Assembly: GCA_025210475.1 (NCBI GenBank)
Contig: JAOARW010000030.1
Location: 62,001-126,000 of the forward strand
Source: Carboxylicivirga sp.
GTDB taxonomy: Bacteria; Bacteroidota; Bacteroidia; Bacteroidales; Marinilabiliaceae
Reading direction: 5' to 3'
Length of the DNA: 64,000 nucleotides
A program made the translations under genes and the position numbers. Numbering within the stretch: the stretch's first letter is position 1; each line of letters begins with the position of its first letter. Below, one piece after another: positions 1-8,898 of this stretch. Below the pieces are notes generated by a model. That model did not search any database and was not told the origin of the DNA. It saw only the letters and a list, made by a program, of their open reading frames with translations.

Positions 1-945
1 AAGCATTGGAACACTAATACGAAGCAAATTACAGAATCCTTAAATTTTATTAAACATGGTAAAAAAGCCATAGACTTAACGCTTATTCATTCGATTACTC
101 CTTTTTTAGGCCACCAATTTGATATACTGCAATGCCATTTTGGCCACATAGCCAATGAAGCTATAATACTAAAGAAAGTGAAGTTTGACTTCCGATTTCA
201 AGTGATGTTTCATGGTTTTGATATACGATTAGGCATAGATAAAGATGGAATAATATATAAGGATTTAATTAAACATATTGATAAAGTACAGGCAATATCT
301 AAGTACAACAAAAAGCATTTATTGGAATTTGGTTTCCCAGAAAGTAAAATAGTATTTCATCCAGTTGGTATTGATTTATCTAAGTTCACTCAAAAAACAA
401 ATTATATTCCTGGTAAAACTATTCAAATTCTTAGCATTGGACGATTAGTATTGGAAAAAGGTTATAAATACGGTATTGAAGCTATTGCAAAACTAATCCA
501 TGAACAAAAAGTCGACCTATGTTATACTATTATTGGTGAAGGAGATTTATTTCACGATTTAAAAAACTTATGCAATAAATTAAATATAGAAAAAATTGTT
601 CGATTTGAAGGTGCTAAAGGACGAAATGATATTATTCGATATTTACACAATTCAGATATTTTCTTCTTACCTAGTGTCGCAGAAGCTTTACCTGTCGCAT
701 TAATGGAAGCCTTGTCATGTGGTTTACCAACTGTGGCGACCAATGTAGGTTCCGTTAAAGAACTGGTTATTGATAATGAAAATGGTTTTGTTTCAGAACC
801 CAAAAGTATAGATTCTATTGCAAACAGACTAGTTCAACTCATTGAAGCCAAAGAAAATTGGATGGAAATGGGACAATCTGGGCATAAACATATAAATGCG
901 AATTATAACATTAAAATACTAAATACTAAACTCATTAAAAAATAG
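1..945 (+). CDS. GT4 glycosyltransferase, 5'-truncated by the window edge
   Basis: The reading frame is open from base 1 with no stop, so the gene starts upstream of the window; the GTG at 178 is internal. The visible ~314 residues include an N-domain segment (FDILQCHFG, then MFHGFDIR) typical of WcaL/colanic-acid-type GT4 enzymes, a nucleotide-sugar C-domain start (ILSIGRLVLEKG), and the E-x7-E donor-site motif in VAEALPVALMEALSCG. Such enzymes transfer a sugar from a nucleotide donor to a lipid-linked acceptor at the cytoplasmic membrane. It opens an AT-rich polysaccharide locus, and the next gene begins 5 bp after its stop. Donor and acceptor cannot be told from sequence. The family call is secure. 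Confidence 0.9.
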   Translation, partial: KHWNTNTKQITESLNFIKHGKKAIDLTLIHSITPFLGHQFDILQCHFGHIANEAIILKKVKFDFRFQVMFHGFDIRLGIDKDGIIYKDLIKHIDKVQAISKYNKKHLLEFGFPESKIVFHPVGIDLSKFTQKTNYIPGKTIQILSIGRLVLEKGYKYGIEAIAKLIHEQKVDLCYTIIGEGDLFHDLKNLCNKLNIEKIVRFEGAKGRNDIIRYLHNSDIFFLPSVAEALPVALMEALSCGLPTVATNVGSVKELVIDNENGFVSEPKSIDSIANRLVQLIEAKENWMEMGQSGHKHINANYNIKILNTKLIKK

Positions 946-950
946 CGACT

Positions 951-3194
951 TTGACTGATATTATAAAACACTTACAATTCTATGGTGGCACTTTTGAATA
1001 TTTTAATTTATTAGTTCTATTTGTTCTGCTATTCATAAGTAATACATTTATAGAAAAGAAAATCTGGCAAACTATTTTTGCAAGTATAACCACGTTATAT
1101 CTGTGCCTCCAAATTAGTTCTTTATTTTTCATTCGAGGATTTATAAGTTTTGAATACTATGTGCATTTTAATGCCCGAGATATTATTTCAATGATGCACT
1201 TATATCTTAAGCAGATTATACTTCTTATTATATTATTTATAGCTTTATTTCTAATCTTCAAAAATGCAAATCGGATATACTTAAACCTAATTGCAAAAAT
1301 TAAAAACTTGTCATCTCTAAGTATTAATGACAAAATCCTTAAAATAATTAGAATTATAAGTATCCCAATATTATCTTCCTTATTATGTTTTGAAGGTGGA
1401 ATTATAGATAGTAGCAGAGATTTAATATTAATGCTTAATACCGGAGAGGAAAATTTCGAAGAGAGCTTAAATTTATTGGGATTAGAAAACTATACAATAC
1501 CAAACCAAGTACAAGCAAAGAAAGGGAAAAATATAGTCATTATTTCTTTAGAATCGTTCGAAAAAGGATTTCTTGATAACAAATTCAGTCACTTAACTCC
1601 GAACTTGAGAAAATTAAAGTCAAACTGGAACTATTATGACATTAAACAAAACTCTGGTAGTAAGTGGACTAGTGGTTCGCTATATACATTCATGACTGGA
1701 TTTCCTGCGTATTTTGGAGCAAGTGGTAACTATATTTTTGAGAAAACATACCACTCCAATATTACAAGTCTTGGTCACATTCTTAAGCAAGCGAATTATA
1801 ATACAACTTTTTTATGTTCTGATGCTAGTTTTTCAGGTACTAGAGAGATGCTTAGTGCTTTACAGGTTAACAATATTGTAGATCAATTACAATTAAAAGA
1901 TGCTACTCGAGACAAAGATCTGTTTGAGTTTGCTAAAAAACACATAAAAAATGCAAGCAATAAAAAAGAACCTTTTGCCTTATTAATGTCAACTCTTGAT
2001 ACTCATTTTCCTGATGGTATCTATGACGAAAGAATGGAGGAATTCATTAGTGAGAAGAACTCAAAGTATGAGTTCATGTTGGCTGCTGTTGACTACATGT
2101 TAGGTGATTTTATTCAATTTCTGGAAAAGGACGGAGTACTAAAGAATACTATAATCTATATTTTTCCTGATCACTTAAAAATGGGTGAATCAAGTTTATT
2201 AGAAGGAACGGGAGACAGAGAACTATATTTAATAACAAACGCTAAAAAAGCTGATATAAAATTAAAAGTAACTGATAGAAACAACTTATACCAGATTGAC
2301 CTTACAAAGATGATATTAGATGGTTCTCAAATTAAGCATAATGCTCACTTTTTATCTGAATACATATCAGAAGATAAAAACCATTTCATCAAGGAAAACT
2401 TTATTCCTTTAACTGCAATTAATACCGCAGGATTATTAAGGTTAAACAAAGAGACCTATAAAGTTCCTGAAATAAGTGGAAATTATCAGCAATATAAAAA
2501 TGACACTCTAAGATATATTGCTCATGCAGGAGGTATTGTACATGGTATCATAAACACCAATAGCTTAGAAGCTCTTGATATGAATTACAAAAAAGGATTT
2601 CGATTATTTGAACTTGACATTCTTAAAACAAAAGACAATAAATTCATTGCTAGTCACGATTGGCCTTATTGGGCTAAGTTGACAAATTATAAGGGAGAGT
2701 TGCCGGTCAGTGAAAAAGAATTTCTTCAAAGGAAAATATTAGATCAGTATACGCCGCTTAGTATGACAGAAATAAATCAATGGTTTAAAAAGCACGATGA
2801 TGCAATATTAATAACGGATAAAATCAATGAACCCAAAGCGTTCAGTGAAGCTTTCATTGATAAAAATCGATTAATGATGGAGTTGTTTTCCTGGGATGCG
2901 ATAAATGAAGCAATTACAGCAGGCATTAAGTCAGCTATGCCCTCACAAAACTTAATTAATTCGCTCCAGCGTGATAAAGTTGAGCAACTAGTTAAACTAG
3001 GCATTACGGATATAGCTATATCCAGAAATTATATAAACTCAAATAAAGTATTCTTAAGAAAGTTGAAGGAGAATAATATAAGGGCATATGCTTTTCATAT
3101 TAACTTTTTAGTGGGAATGGACGAAGAGTATGTTGTAAAGTATGAATTGGATCATATTTATGGAATATATGCTGATAAATGGAATTTTAAGTAA
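951..3194 (+). CDS. LTA-synthase/phosphoglycerol-transferase-like membrane protein fused to a GDPD-like domain
   Basis: 747 aa from a TTG start 5 bp after the previous stop; no ATG fits better. Residues ~10-145 hold several hydrophobic helices. Residues ~190-480 form an alkaline-phosphatase/sulfatase-fold domain of LTA-synthase/OpgB type: GKNIVIISLESF near 192, a Thr-containing KWTSGSLYTFMTG as the probable nucleophile region, TLDTHF near 347 and FPDH near 404 as metal ligands. Residues ~520-745 resemble a glycerophosphodiester phosphodiesterase: AHAGG near 522, FELDI near 553 and ASHDW near 567 match its His, Glu-x-Asp and His-Asp motifs. Inference: it places, and perhaps trims, a phosphoglycerol-like substituent on the polysaccharide encoded around it. 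Phosphoethanolamine transfer is an alternative. Confidence 0.8.
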   Translation: MTDIIKHLQFYGGTFEYFNLLVLFVLLFISNTFIEKKIWQTIFASITTLYLCLQISSLFFIRGFISFEYYVHFNARDIISMMHLYLKQIILLIILFIALFLIFKNANRIYLNLIAKIKNLSSLSINDKILKIIRIISIPILSSLLCFEGGIIDSSRDLILMLNTGEENFEESLNLLGLENYTIPNQVQAKKGKNIVIISLESFEKGFLDNKFSHLTPNLRKLKSNWNYYDIKQNSGSKWTSGSLYTFMTGFPAYFGASGNYIFEKTYHSNITSLGHILKQANYNTTFLCSDASFSGTREMLSALQVNNIVDQLQLKDATRDKDLFEFAKKHIKNASNKKEPFALLMSTLDTHFPDGIYDERMEEFISEKNSKYEFMLAAVDYMLGDFIQFLEKDGVLKNTIIYIFPDHLKMGESSLLEGTGDRELYLITNAKKADIKLKVTDRNNLYQIDLTKMILDGSQIKHNAHFLSEYISEDKNHFIKENFIPLTAINTAGLLRLNKETYKVPEISGNYQQYKNDTLRYIAHAGGIVHGIINTNSLEALDMNYKKGFRLFELDILKTKDNKFIASHDWPYWAKLTNYKGELPVSEKEFLQRKILDQYTPLSMTEINQWFKKHDDAILITDKINEPKAFSEAFIDKNRLMMELFSWDAINEAITAGIKSAMPSQNLINSLQRDKVEQLVKLGITDIAISRNYINSNKVFLRKLKENNIRAYAFHINFLVGMDEEYVVKYELDHIYGIYADKWNFK

Positions 3195-3208
3195 AAAATG
3201 AGTTAATT

Positions 3209-4411
3209 ATGAAACCCAAAGTACTTATTTTACCAACATATTGGCCAACACCTAATAAACCAATTATTGGTGCTCAAATTAAGGAACAGTCAGAATTAAT
3301 GTTAGATGATTTCGATGTTAAGGCATTGTACTGTATGCCTGGGATGGGAATTAAACGCTTTCTTATTTTCCTATCTATTGGAAAGTTATTAAAGACTAAA
3401 GGATATGTCAGGCTTAAAACATCAGAAGAGAATAGAATTGACACTATTGGAGTTTATTATTACAATAGCCGTTTTTTTCCAGAAAAGATTAATGCATATC
3501 TAAAAAAGTTAGCTTATTTGTATTCCTATAAAGAGTGTATTAAGATGAACTGGTTCCCAGAGTTAATACATTCCAGAGGCTTTGAGTATGGTGGTGAAGC
3601 AGCTTACCAGATCAATAATAAATATGGCTTACCTTATCTTCATACAGAAAACACTGCATTTCTCTTTGATAAGACCTTTAGTTTATATCGTTTAAAACTC
3701 TATAAAAAAGTATTATCAAATGCTGCTTGTATTAATACAGTTAGTAATTTCCTATTAAGAAATACTTTAATGCATGGTTTTCTAACGCAACAAAGTTTTT
3801 ATAATGTTGGAAATCCAATCAATGAAATGCTTTTTAAGCCGAACTCAACTCAAAAAAATGATAAACAATTTCGGGTCTTAATAACGGGTTATAATGCATA
3901 TATTAAGGATTACTATACTTTTTTTAACGCAATAAAATTACTTGTGCAAAAAGGCCATACTAATGTTAAAGCAGTTATTGCAATGACATATGGAGATTAT
4001 AAATCCAGGGAGGCTCTAATTAAAATTACTAAACACCTGAATATTAATGAATACTGCGAGTTTCATTTGGAGGTACCTAGAAATAATATGCCTGCATTAA
4101 TCAATAGTTGCCATGTTTGTGTTTCAACAAGTTTGATTGAAACATTTGGCATTGGAATGTTAGAAGCAATGTTCTGTGGTATACCTGTAGTATCGACGAG
4201 AAATGGTGGTGTAGATGAATTTATATCAGATAAATCTGGTATTCTTTGTGATATTGGCGACTATGATGGAATATCTGAAGCTATTGATAAAATCATGACG
4301 AAAGAAATTAAGTTTTCATCCAAAGAAATTAGAGAAAGTGTAATACATAAATACAGCTCAACTGCATTCAGAAAAAAACTCAAATCAATATACCTAAGTA
4401 TAATTAATTAG
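3209..4411 (+). CDS. GT4 family glycosyltransferase
   Basis: 400 aa, ATG start 15 bp after the previous gene. A GT-B fold is indicated by the N-terminal PTYWPTPNKPIIGAQIKEQ (GT4 enzymes that open on a P-x-x-x-P segment), a C-domain with VLITGYN, and the donor-site E-x7-E in SLIETFGIGMLEAMFCG followed by GIPVVSTRNGGVDEFI. It probably acts at the inner face of the membrane during repeat-unit assembly. The following gene is a close structural paralogue with the same N-terminal pattern, which suggests tandem duplication. Sugar specificity is not inferable. Confidence 0.9.
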   Translation: MKPKVLILPTYWPTPNKPIIGAQIKEQSELMLDDFDVKALYCMPGMGIKRFLIFLSIGKLLKTKGYVRLKTSEENRIDTIGVYYYNSRFFPEKINAYLKKLAYLYSYKECIKMNWFPELIHSRGFEYGGEAAYQINNKYGLPYLHTENTAFLFDKTFSLYRLKLYKKVLSNAACINTVSNFLLRNTLMHGFLTQQSFYNVGNPINEMLFKPNSTQKNDKQFRVLITGYNAYIKDYYTFFNAIKLLVQKGHTNVKAVIAMTYGDYKSREALIKITKHLNINEYCEFHLEVPRNNMPALINSCHVCVSTSLIETFGIGMLEAMFCGIPVVSTRNGGVDEFISDKSGILCDIGDYDGISEAIDKIMTKEIKFSSKEIRESVIHKYSSTAFRKKLKSIYLSIIN

Positions 4412-4421
4412 TTGTGTTACG

Positions 4422-5621
4422 GTGAAGCCCTCAATTAAAAAAATTCTTATAATCCCATCTTGGTATCCTACAAAAGAACAACCAAATCTTGGTATTTTTT
4501 TTAAAGAACAGGCCTTACTAATGGCTGAAGAGTTTAATGTTCTGATTCTGGTTGGAGTAGCAGATCTTATTGGCAGAAAGAAATACCTAAGAGATAAAAT
4601 TCTACTGAAAAATCATAAAAGTACAATAAAGTTGCTTGAAAGCTCCGACTCCAAAAATTATAAAGAGTACACATTTAATTATCCATTATACTGCTTTAAA
4701 TCAAAATCATATCAACATGTGCAAATAATCCGTTATTATGAAAAGGCACTTTTAAAATTAGGATTTTACCCAGATTTAATACATGCTCAGGGTAATATAA
4801 TGGGTGGAATAATTGCTACAGGATTATCAAAAAAAAACAATTACAAAACACTTATCACAGAGCATTTGCCACTCATAATAAATAATTTTAATTACGATCT
4901 AAAAGAAGCATATTTTAGCGCTCTTACAGATGCTAATTGTATTTCCACAGTCAGTGAAGATGCGAGAGCATCTTTAATTAATAATATCCCATCAAAAGAT
5001 ATTATCAACCATGGTAATTTTATTGATGAAAATCTTTTTACATTAAAAAAGGAAAAAAACAAAGATTGTGCACATCATATAGCTTGGGTTGGTAGCTTAT
5101 ATCATCGGAAAGATCCTTTCACCTTTATTAGAGCTTTAAAAGAGATTAGGAAACAAAATGTATCATGTAAGGCTACAATGGTATTTGCTTCTGAATATGG
5201 TGAAGTGAATATTGAAGAAGTTATTAAATTCATAGATAGTCAGGGATTAACTCAGAATATTAAAATTCAATACAATCAAAGTAGAAGTGAATTAGTTAAT
5301 CTTTACCAAGTAATTGATCTACTGATTTGCACAAGTATTAATGAAACGTTTGGTATGATAATCGCTGAAGCAATAATGTGCGGCACACCTGTAATTTCAA
5401 CAAATAATGGTGGTGTAAATGACATTATCAATCATGGTGTAAATGGTTTTATTACAAAAGTAAAGGATTTTGAAAGTATAGCCTTACACGTTACCAATAT
5501 TCTCAATGACAAAATTGACCTGAATACCATTAATTTACGTGAAACAGTTATATCACGCTATGGACGTGTTGCCTTTAAAAAAAGAATTTCTAACTTATAC
5601 AATAGCATCATAAATTCATGA
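4422..5621 (+). CDS. GT4 family glycosyltransferase, paralogue of the preceding gene
   Basis: 399 aa, GTG start 11 bp after the previous stop. The N-terminus IPSWYPTKEQPNLGIFFKEQ matches the layout of the preceding enzyme, and the C-domain holds IAWVGSLYHRKDPF and the E-x7-E motif in SINETFGMIIAEAIMCG, then GTPVISTNNGGVNDII. It overlaps the aminotransferase start by 4 bp (ATGA), a sign of translational coupling. Expected role: addition of one sugar to the repeat unit. Specificity unknown. Confidence 0.9.
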   Translation: MKPSIKKILIIPSWYPTKEQPNLGIFFKEQALLMAEEFNVLILVGVADLIGRKKYLRDKILLKNHKSTIKLLESSDSKNYKEYTFNYPLYCFKSKSYQHVQIIRYYEKALLKLGFYPDLIHAQGNIMGGIIATGLSKKNNYKTLITEHLPLIINNFNYDLKEAYFSALTDANCISTVSEDARASLINNIPSKDIINHGNFIDENLFTLKKEKNKDCAHHIAWVGSLYHRKDPFTFIRALKEIRKQNVSCKATMVFASEYGEVNIEEVIKFIDSQGLTQNIKIQYNQSRSELVNLYQVIDLLICTSINETFGMIIAEAIMCGTPVISTNNGGVNDIINHGVNGFITKVKDFESIALHVTNILNDKIDLNTINLRETVISRYGRVAFKKRISNLYNSIINS

Positions 5622-6697
5622 TCCAAGTGACTGCCCCTTTCCTCCCTCCAAAAGAAGAGTTTTATGCCTATGTTGATAAAATATGGGATAAAAACTGGTT
5701 AACGAACAATGGTCCTTTACTGAACGAATTAGAATTAAGCCTAAAAGAGTATTTAGGTGTTAAACATTTCTTGTTTGTTAACAATGGTACTATAGCTCTT
5801 CAACTGGCCATTAAAGCATTAAATTTGAAGGGCGAAATTATTACAACGCCATTCTCATTTATAGCCACAACATCTTCTATAGTATGGGAAAACTGTAAAC
5901 CTGTATTTGCCGATATTGATAAACAAACCTATAACATAGATCCAGCTAAAATAGAAAGCTGTATAACTAAAGATACAAGTGCTATTTTAGCCACGCATGT
6001 GTTTGGCAATCCTTGTAATATTGAAGCGATTGAAGACATTGCCCGAAAGTATCAATTAAAAGTCATTTACGATGCGGCACATTGCTTTGGAGTAAAGTAT
6101 CAAGGCAAGTCTGTTTTGGAGTATGGCGATATTAGCACACTTAGTTTTCATGCCACCAAACTATATCATACAACTGAAGGAGGCGGTTTAGTTTGTAATT
6201 CAGCAGAGTTGACTTATCGTTTATCGCAAATGCGCAATTTCGGCTTCAAAACGGCAGAATCATTTGACGGAGTAGGCATTAATGGTAAAAACTCTGAATT
6301 GCATGCTGCCATGGGCCTATGTAACTTAAAATACATCGATGAAATTCTTGTTAAGCGAAAAGAGCAATTTGAATATTATCAATTAAAATTAAATAACCTC
6401 AAAGTCAGCTACCAATCCATACAGAATGGCACTAGTTATAATTACGCCTATTTCCCAATCTTGTTTAAAACCGAAGAGGAATTGTTAAAAGCAAAAGCAG
6501 AATTAGAAGTCAACTGGATTTATCCAAGGCGTTATTTTTATCCTTCTTTATCAGGTCTTCATTATGTTAGCGAACAAAATACACCAATATCAGATAGTAT
6601 AAGCTCTCGAATTTTGTGTCTACCGCTATACCATCAATTGACAACAGAAGAACAGGATTTTATATGTAGAATACTCTTAAGAGCACAAAACTATTAA
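5618..6697 (+). CDS. DegT/DnrJ/EryC1 family PLP-dependent sugar aminotransferase
   Basis: 359 aa, coupled by a 4-bp overlap to the upstream glycosyltransferase. Fold-type I aminotransferase features: NNGTIALQLAIKAL for phosphate/PLP binding, YDAAHCFG with the PLP-contacting Asp, and SFHATKLYHTTEGGG carrying the Schiff-base Lys near residue 181. The family transaminates nucleotide-linked keto-sugars to give amino-sugars for surface glycans. The NeuD/PglD-like acetyltransferase 4 bp downstream fits N-acetylation of the product, which would give an N-acetylated dideoxy amino-sugar. That pathway is inference; no dehydratase is in the window. Confidence 0.92.
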   Translation: MIQVTAPFLPPKEEFYAYVDKIWDKNWLTNNGPLLNELELSLKEYLGVKHFLFVNNGTIALQLAIKALNLKGEIITTPFSFIATTSSIVWENCKPVFADIDKQTYNIDPAKIESCITKDTSAILATHVFGNPCNIEAIEDIARKYQLKVIYDAAHCFGVKYQGKSVLEYGDISTLSFHATKLYHTTEGGGLVCNSAELTYRLSQMRNFGFKTAESFDGVGINGKNSELHAAMGLCNLKYIDEILVKRKEQFEYYQLKLNNLKVSYQSIQNGTSYNYAYFPILFKTEEELLKAKAELEVNWIYPRRYFYPSLSGLHYVSEQNTPISDSISSRILCLPLYHQLTTEEQDFICRILLRAQNY

Positions 6698-6701
6698 TTC
6701 A

Positions 6702-7373
6702 ATGGAAAATATAGTTCTTTTTGGAGGTGGCTTACACGCTAATGTTTGTATCGACATTATTGAGAAAATGGGCGAGTTTAATATAGTTGGAATTATTGAT
6801 TCTATTGAAAGTATTGGTTCCAAGCTTTATGGCTATCCAGTTATTGGTAGACAAAATGATATTATTTCACTAAGAAAGCAATATAATATAGATGCAGGTT
6901 TTATTGCCATTGGTGATAATTATGCAAGAGCTTTAGTTAAAAATGACATTGTTTTACAAATGCCAGATTTTCAATTTATCAATGCAATTCACCCCGCTGC
7001 TTCAATTGGTCGTAACGTTAAACTTGGCGTTGGCATTGCTGTTATGGCAAATGCTGTTTTAAATCCTGATGCAGTTGTTGAAGATTTCTGTATAATAAAC
7101 ACAGGGGCACAACTTGAGCATAACTGCTATATGTGTGAATATTCTCATTTATCCGCTGGTTCAATTACTGGTGGTAAAGTGAAAATTGGTAAATATTCTA
7201 CAATAACACTTGGAGTAGTGCTAGTAGACAGACTAAATATTGGTGAAAATACTGTCGTTGGTTCAGGTGCTGTAGTTTTAAAGGATATACCAGATAATGT
7301 ACTGGCCTATGGTAACCCAGCAAAGGTTATTCGCTCTCGTAAACCAGGTGAAAAGTTTCTTAAATCAAGGTAA
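6702..7373 (+). CDS. NeuD/PglD-like sugar O- or N-acyltransferase (left-handed beta-helix)
   Basis: 223 aa, ATG start 4 bp after the aminotransferase. The N-terminus ENIVLFGGGLHANVCIDII is the short Rossmann-like UDP-sugar-binding domain of the NeuD/PglD family. From residue ~100 the sequence has hexapeptide repeats (IGRNVKLGVGIAVMANAVLN, IGKYSTITLG, IGENTVVGSGAVV) that end in DIPDNVLAYGNPAKVI. His-46-type catalysis and acetyl-CoA use are family knowledge. The pairing with the aminotransferase suggests it acetylates the new amino-sugar. Confidence 0.88.
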   Translation: MENIVLFGGGLHANVCIDIIEKMGEFNIVGIIDSIESIGSKLYGYPVIGRQNDIISLRKQYNIDAGFIAIGDNYARALVKNDIVLQMPDFQFINAIHPAASIGRNVKLGVGIAVMANAVLNPDAVVEDFCIINTGAQLEHNCYMCEYSHLSAGSITGGKVKIGKYSTITLGVVLVDRLNIGENTVVGSGAVVLKDIPDNVLAYGNPAKVIRSRKPGEKFLKSR

Positions 7374-7462
7374 ATGCTAAATATTTTAGTTTAATATCTA
7401 GTTGGCAAATTATCTAAATGTTGTTGCTAGTAATTATTTGTTTTAAAATTAATTAAGAAAAA

Positions 7463-8878
7463 ATGCATAGTAGAATTCCTGCGCTTGATGGGCTAAGAGG
7501 AATAGCAATTTTATTAGTGCTATTGGGACACTCAAGCCTATGTGGAATGTATTTATTTCCAGGTCTTGACCTCTCACACTTAGGAACATATGGTGTTTAT
7601 TTATTTTTTGTTCTAAGTGCTTACTTATTAGATTATCAGATAATTAAAGGCTCTGTATGGATTATAGTGGGTAATCACCCAAACAACTTAAGTGCACCCC
7701 TCGGCCTCTCTAAAAAAGTGATAGATATATAAGTTGTTACTTAGAGAGACCGGGAAGCTGAGAACTTGTTCGAAGATCAGCCGGCCGAACTTAGTAACAG
7801 TAAATAGATCAATTACTTTTTTTAGGCAGCCTTGACTTTCTTTGTATACTTTCTTGTGTCAAGACAAGTAAAGTATAAGCCTCGCGGCTTGAGCGACGAT
7901 TGTAAACCGAAAATTAGTTACCCACTAAAAATCATATAGCACCTAATTAAAGCTTTCTTTTCTAGAGATAAAAAGTTCTTTAAAAACTATTTAATTAAAA
8001 GATTTATGAGGATTTATCCTCTATTTTTTTTATCCCTAATAACAATGTATACCATAAACAAGATTTTTGTTAATGGTAATATTGCTATAGACATAGATGA
8101 TAGTCAAACACTTATAAATCACCTTTTATTAATTGAAGGAAGGCATGTTTACTGGTCAATTTCTGTTGAATTTCTATATTACCTAATTAGTCCGTTTATT
8201 GTTATTTTGATTGGCTACATCTACACCAAATGGCATAAGCACACCTTTGTATATTTAAGTGTATTTTTCCTTCTTATTTTTTCAATATTAGGTTATTATA
8301 TAAATGATTCAAATGTTTTAAAAAGTGTGTTTTTTATTAAACCAGTTCACTATTTTCCATTGTTTTTACCTGGATTAAGTATTGCATATTATAGGTATAT
8401 GAAACCCGATAATAACATTACTAAATATATTTCCAAATACTTAAAGCCAATGGTTTTAATATGTACTACTATACTTATACTATTTACTTATTTAGTATGG
8501 GAAAAGGTTTTAAAACTTCCTTTTATTTGGTTAGATATTAGACTATCAATCATTATTGGTGGATGTTGGGCTATAGTTTTACTTTATTTCCTAGAACAGT
8601 CAGACAAAAAAAGTAATTTCTTTTCATTTAAACCATTGAGTATAATTGGGAAAATTAGCTACAGTGCATATCTTTTTCATATACCAATATTATATTTTTA
8701 CAGAGATTTAGATATTTTAAGCCCATATCTTAAATCTTATTTATTTGTTATTACTACTACTGTAACAAGTTACTTTCTTTATGTAGTATTCGAGAAAAAT
8801 ATTACTCGATTAACACAACTAATATTAAAAAAGAAAATCAAATTCAAAGAGCTATACAGTAGTGTAAAAGTTCGCTAA
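7463..8878 (+). pseudogene. Membrane O-acyltransferase (acyltransferase 3 family), disrupted by an insertion
   Basis: The N-terminal part (RIPALDGLRGIAILLVLLGH, then YLFFVLSAYLLDYQIIK) and the C-terminal part (FFKNYLIKRFMRIYPLFF, then further membrane helices to 8878) are two halves of one OafA/NodX-like multi-pass O-acyltransferase. They lie in the same frame, separated by 303 bp (element plus one target copy). Inside the element the frame meets TAA at 7730-7732 and TAG at 7937-7939. A start at ATG 8006 could still give a 290-aa fragment without the DGLRG/GH catalytic end, so function is probably lost. Removing the insert restores LLDYQIIKAFFSRDKKFF in frame. Role before disruption: acetylation of the polysaccharide. 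Confidence 0.88.
7649..7943. mobile_element. MITE-like non-autonomous element inserted in the acyltransferase gene
   Basis: About 295 bp with no coding capacity. It is flanked by TAATTAAA(G) at 7641-7649 and 7944-7952, an 8-9 bp target duplication. The two ends form an imperfect ~26-bp terminal inverted repeat that begins GG (19 of 26 positions match) and includes the perfect inner part TAGTGGGTAA / TTACCCACTA. Inside are further hairpins: CTCTCTAA/TTAGAGAG (7707-7748) and TATACTTT...AAAGTATA (7845-7878). An 8-bp duplication and GG-starting ends are typical of IS1595-group elements, so it may be mobilised by such a transposase elsewhere. That family link is inference. Confidence 0.82.
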
Positions 8879-8898
8879 AAAAAGCAGAGTTTAAGTTA

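Noticed and set aside
7463..7732. Separate 89-aa small protein gene
   Set aside because: It is the N-terminal half of the same acyltransferase plus ~27 codons read into the element.
7649..7943. A full insertion sequence with its own transposase
   Set aside because: Too short, and no open frame of useful length inside.
8006..8878. Separate 290-aa membrane protein gene
   Set aside because: It is the C-terminal half of the disrupted acyltransferase; the coding frame continues upstream of ATG 8006 to the insertion boundary.
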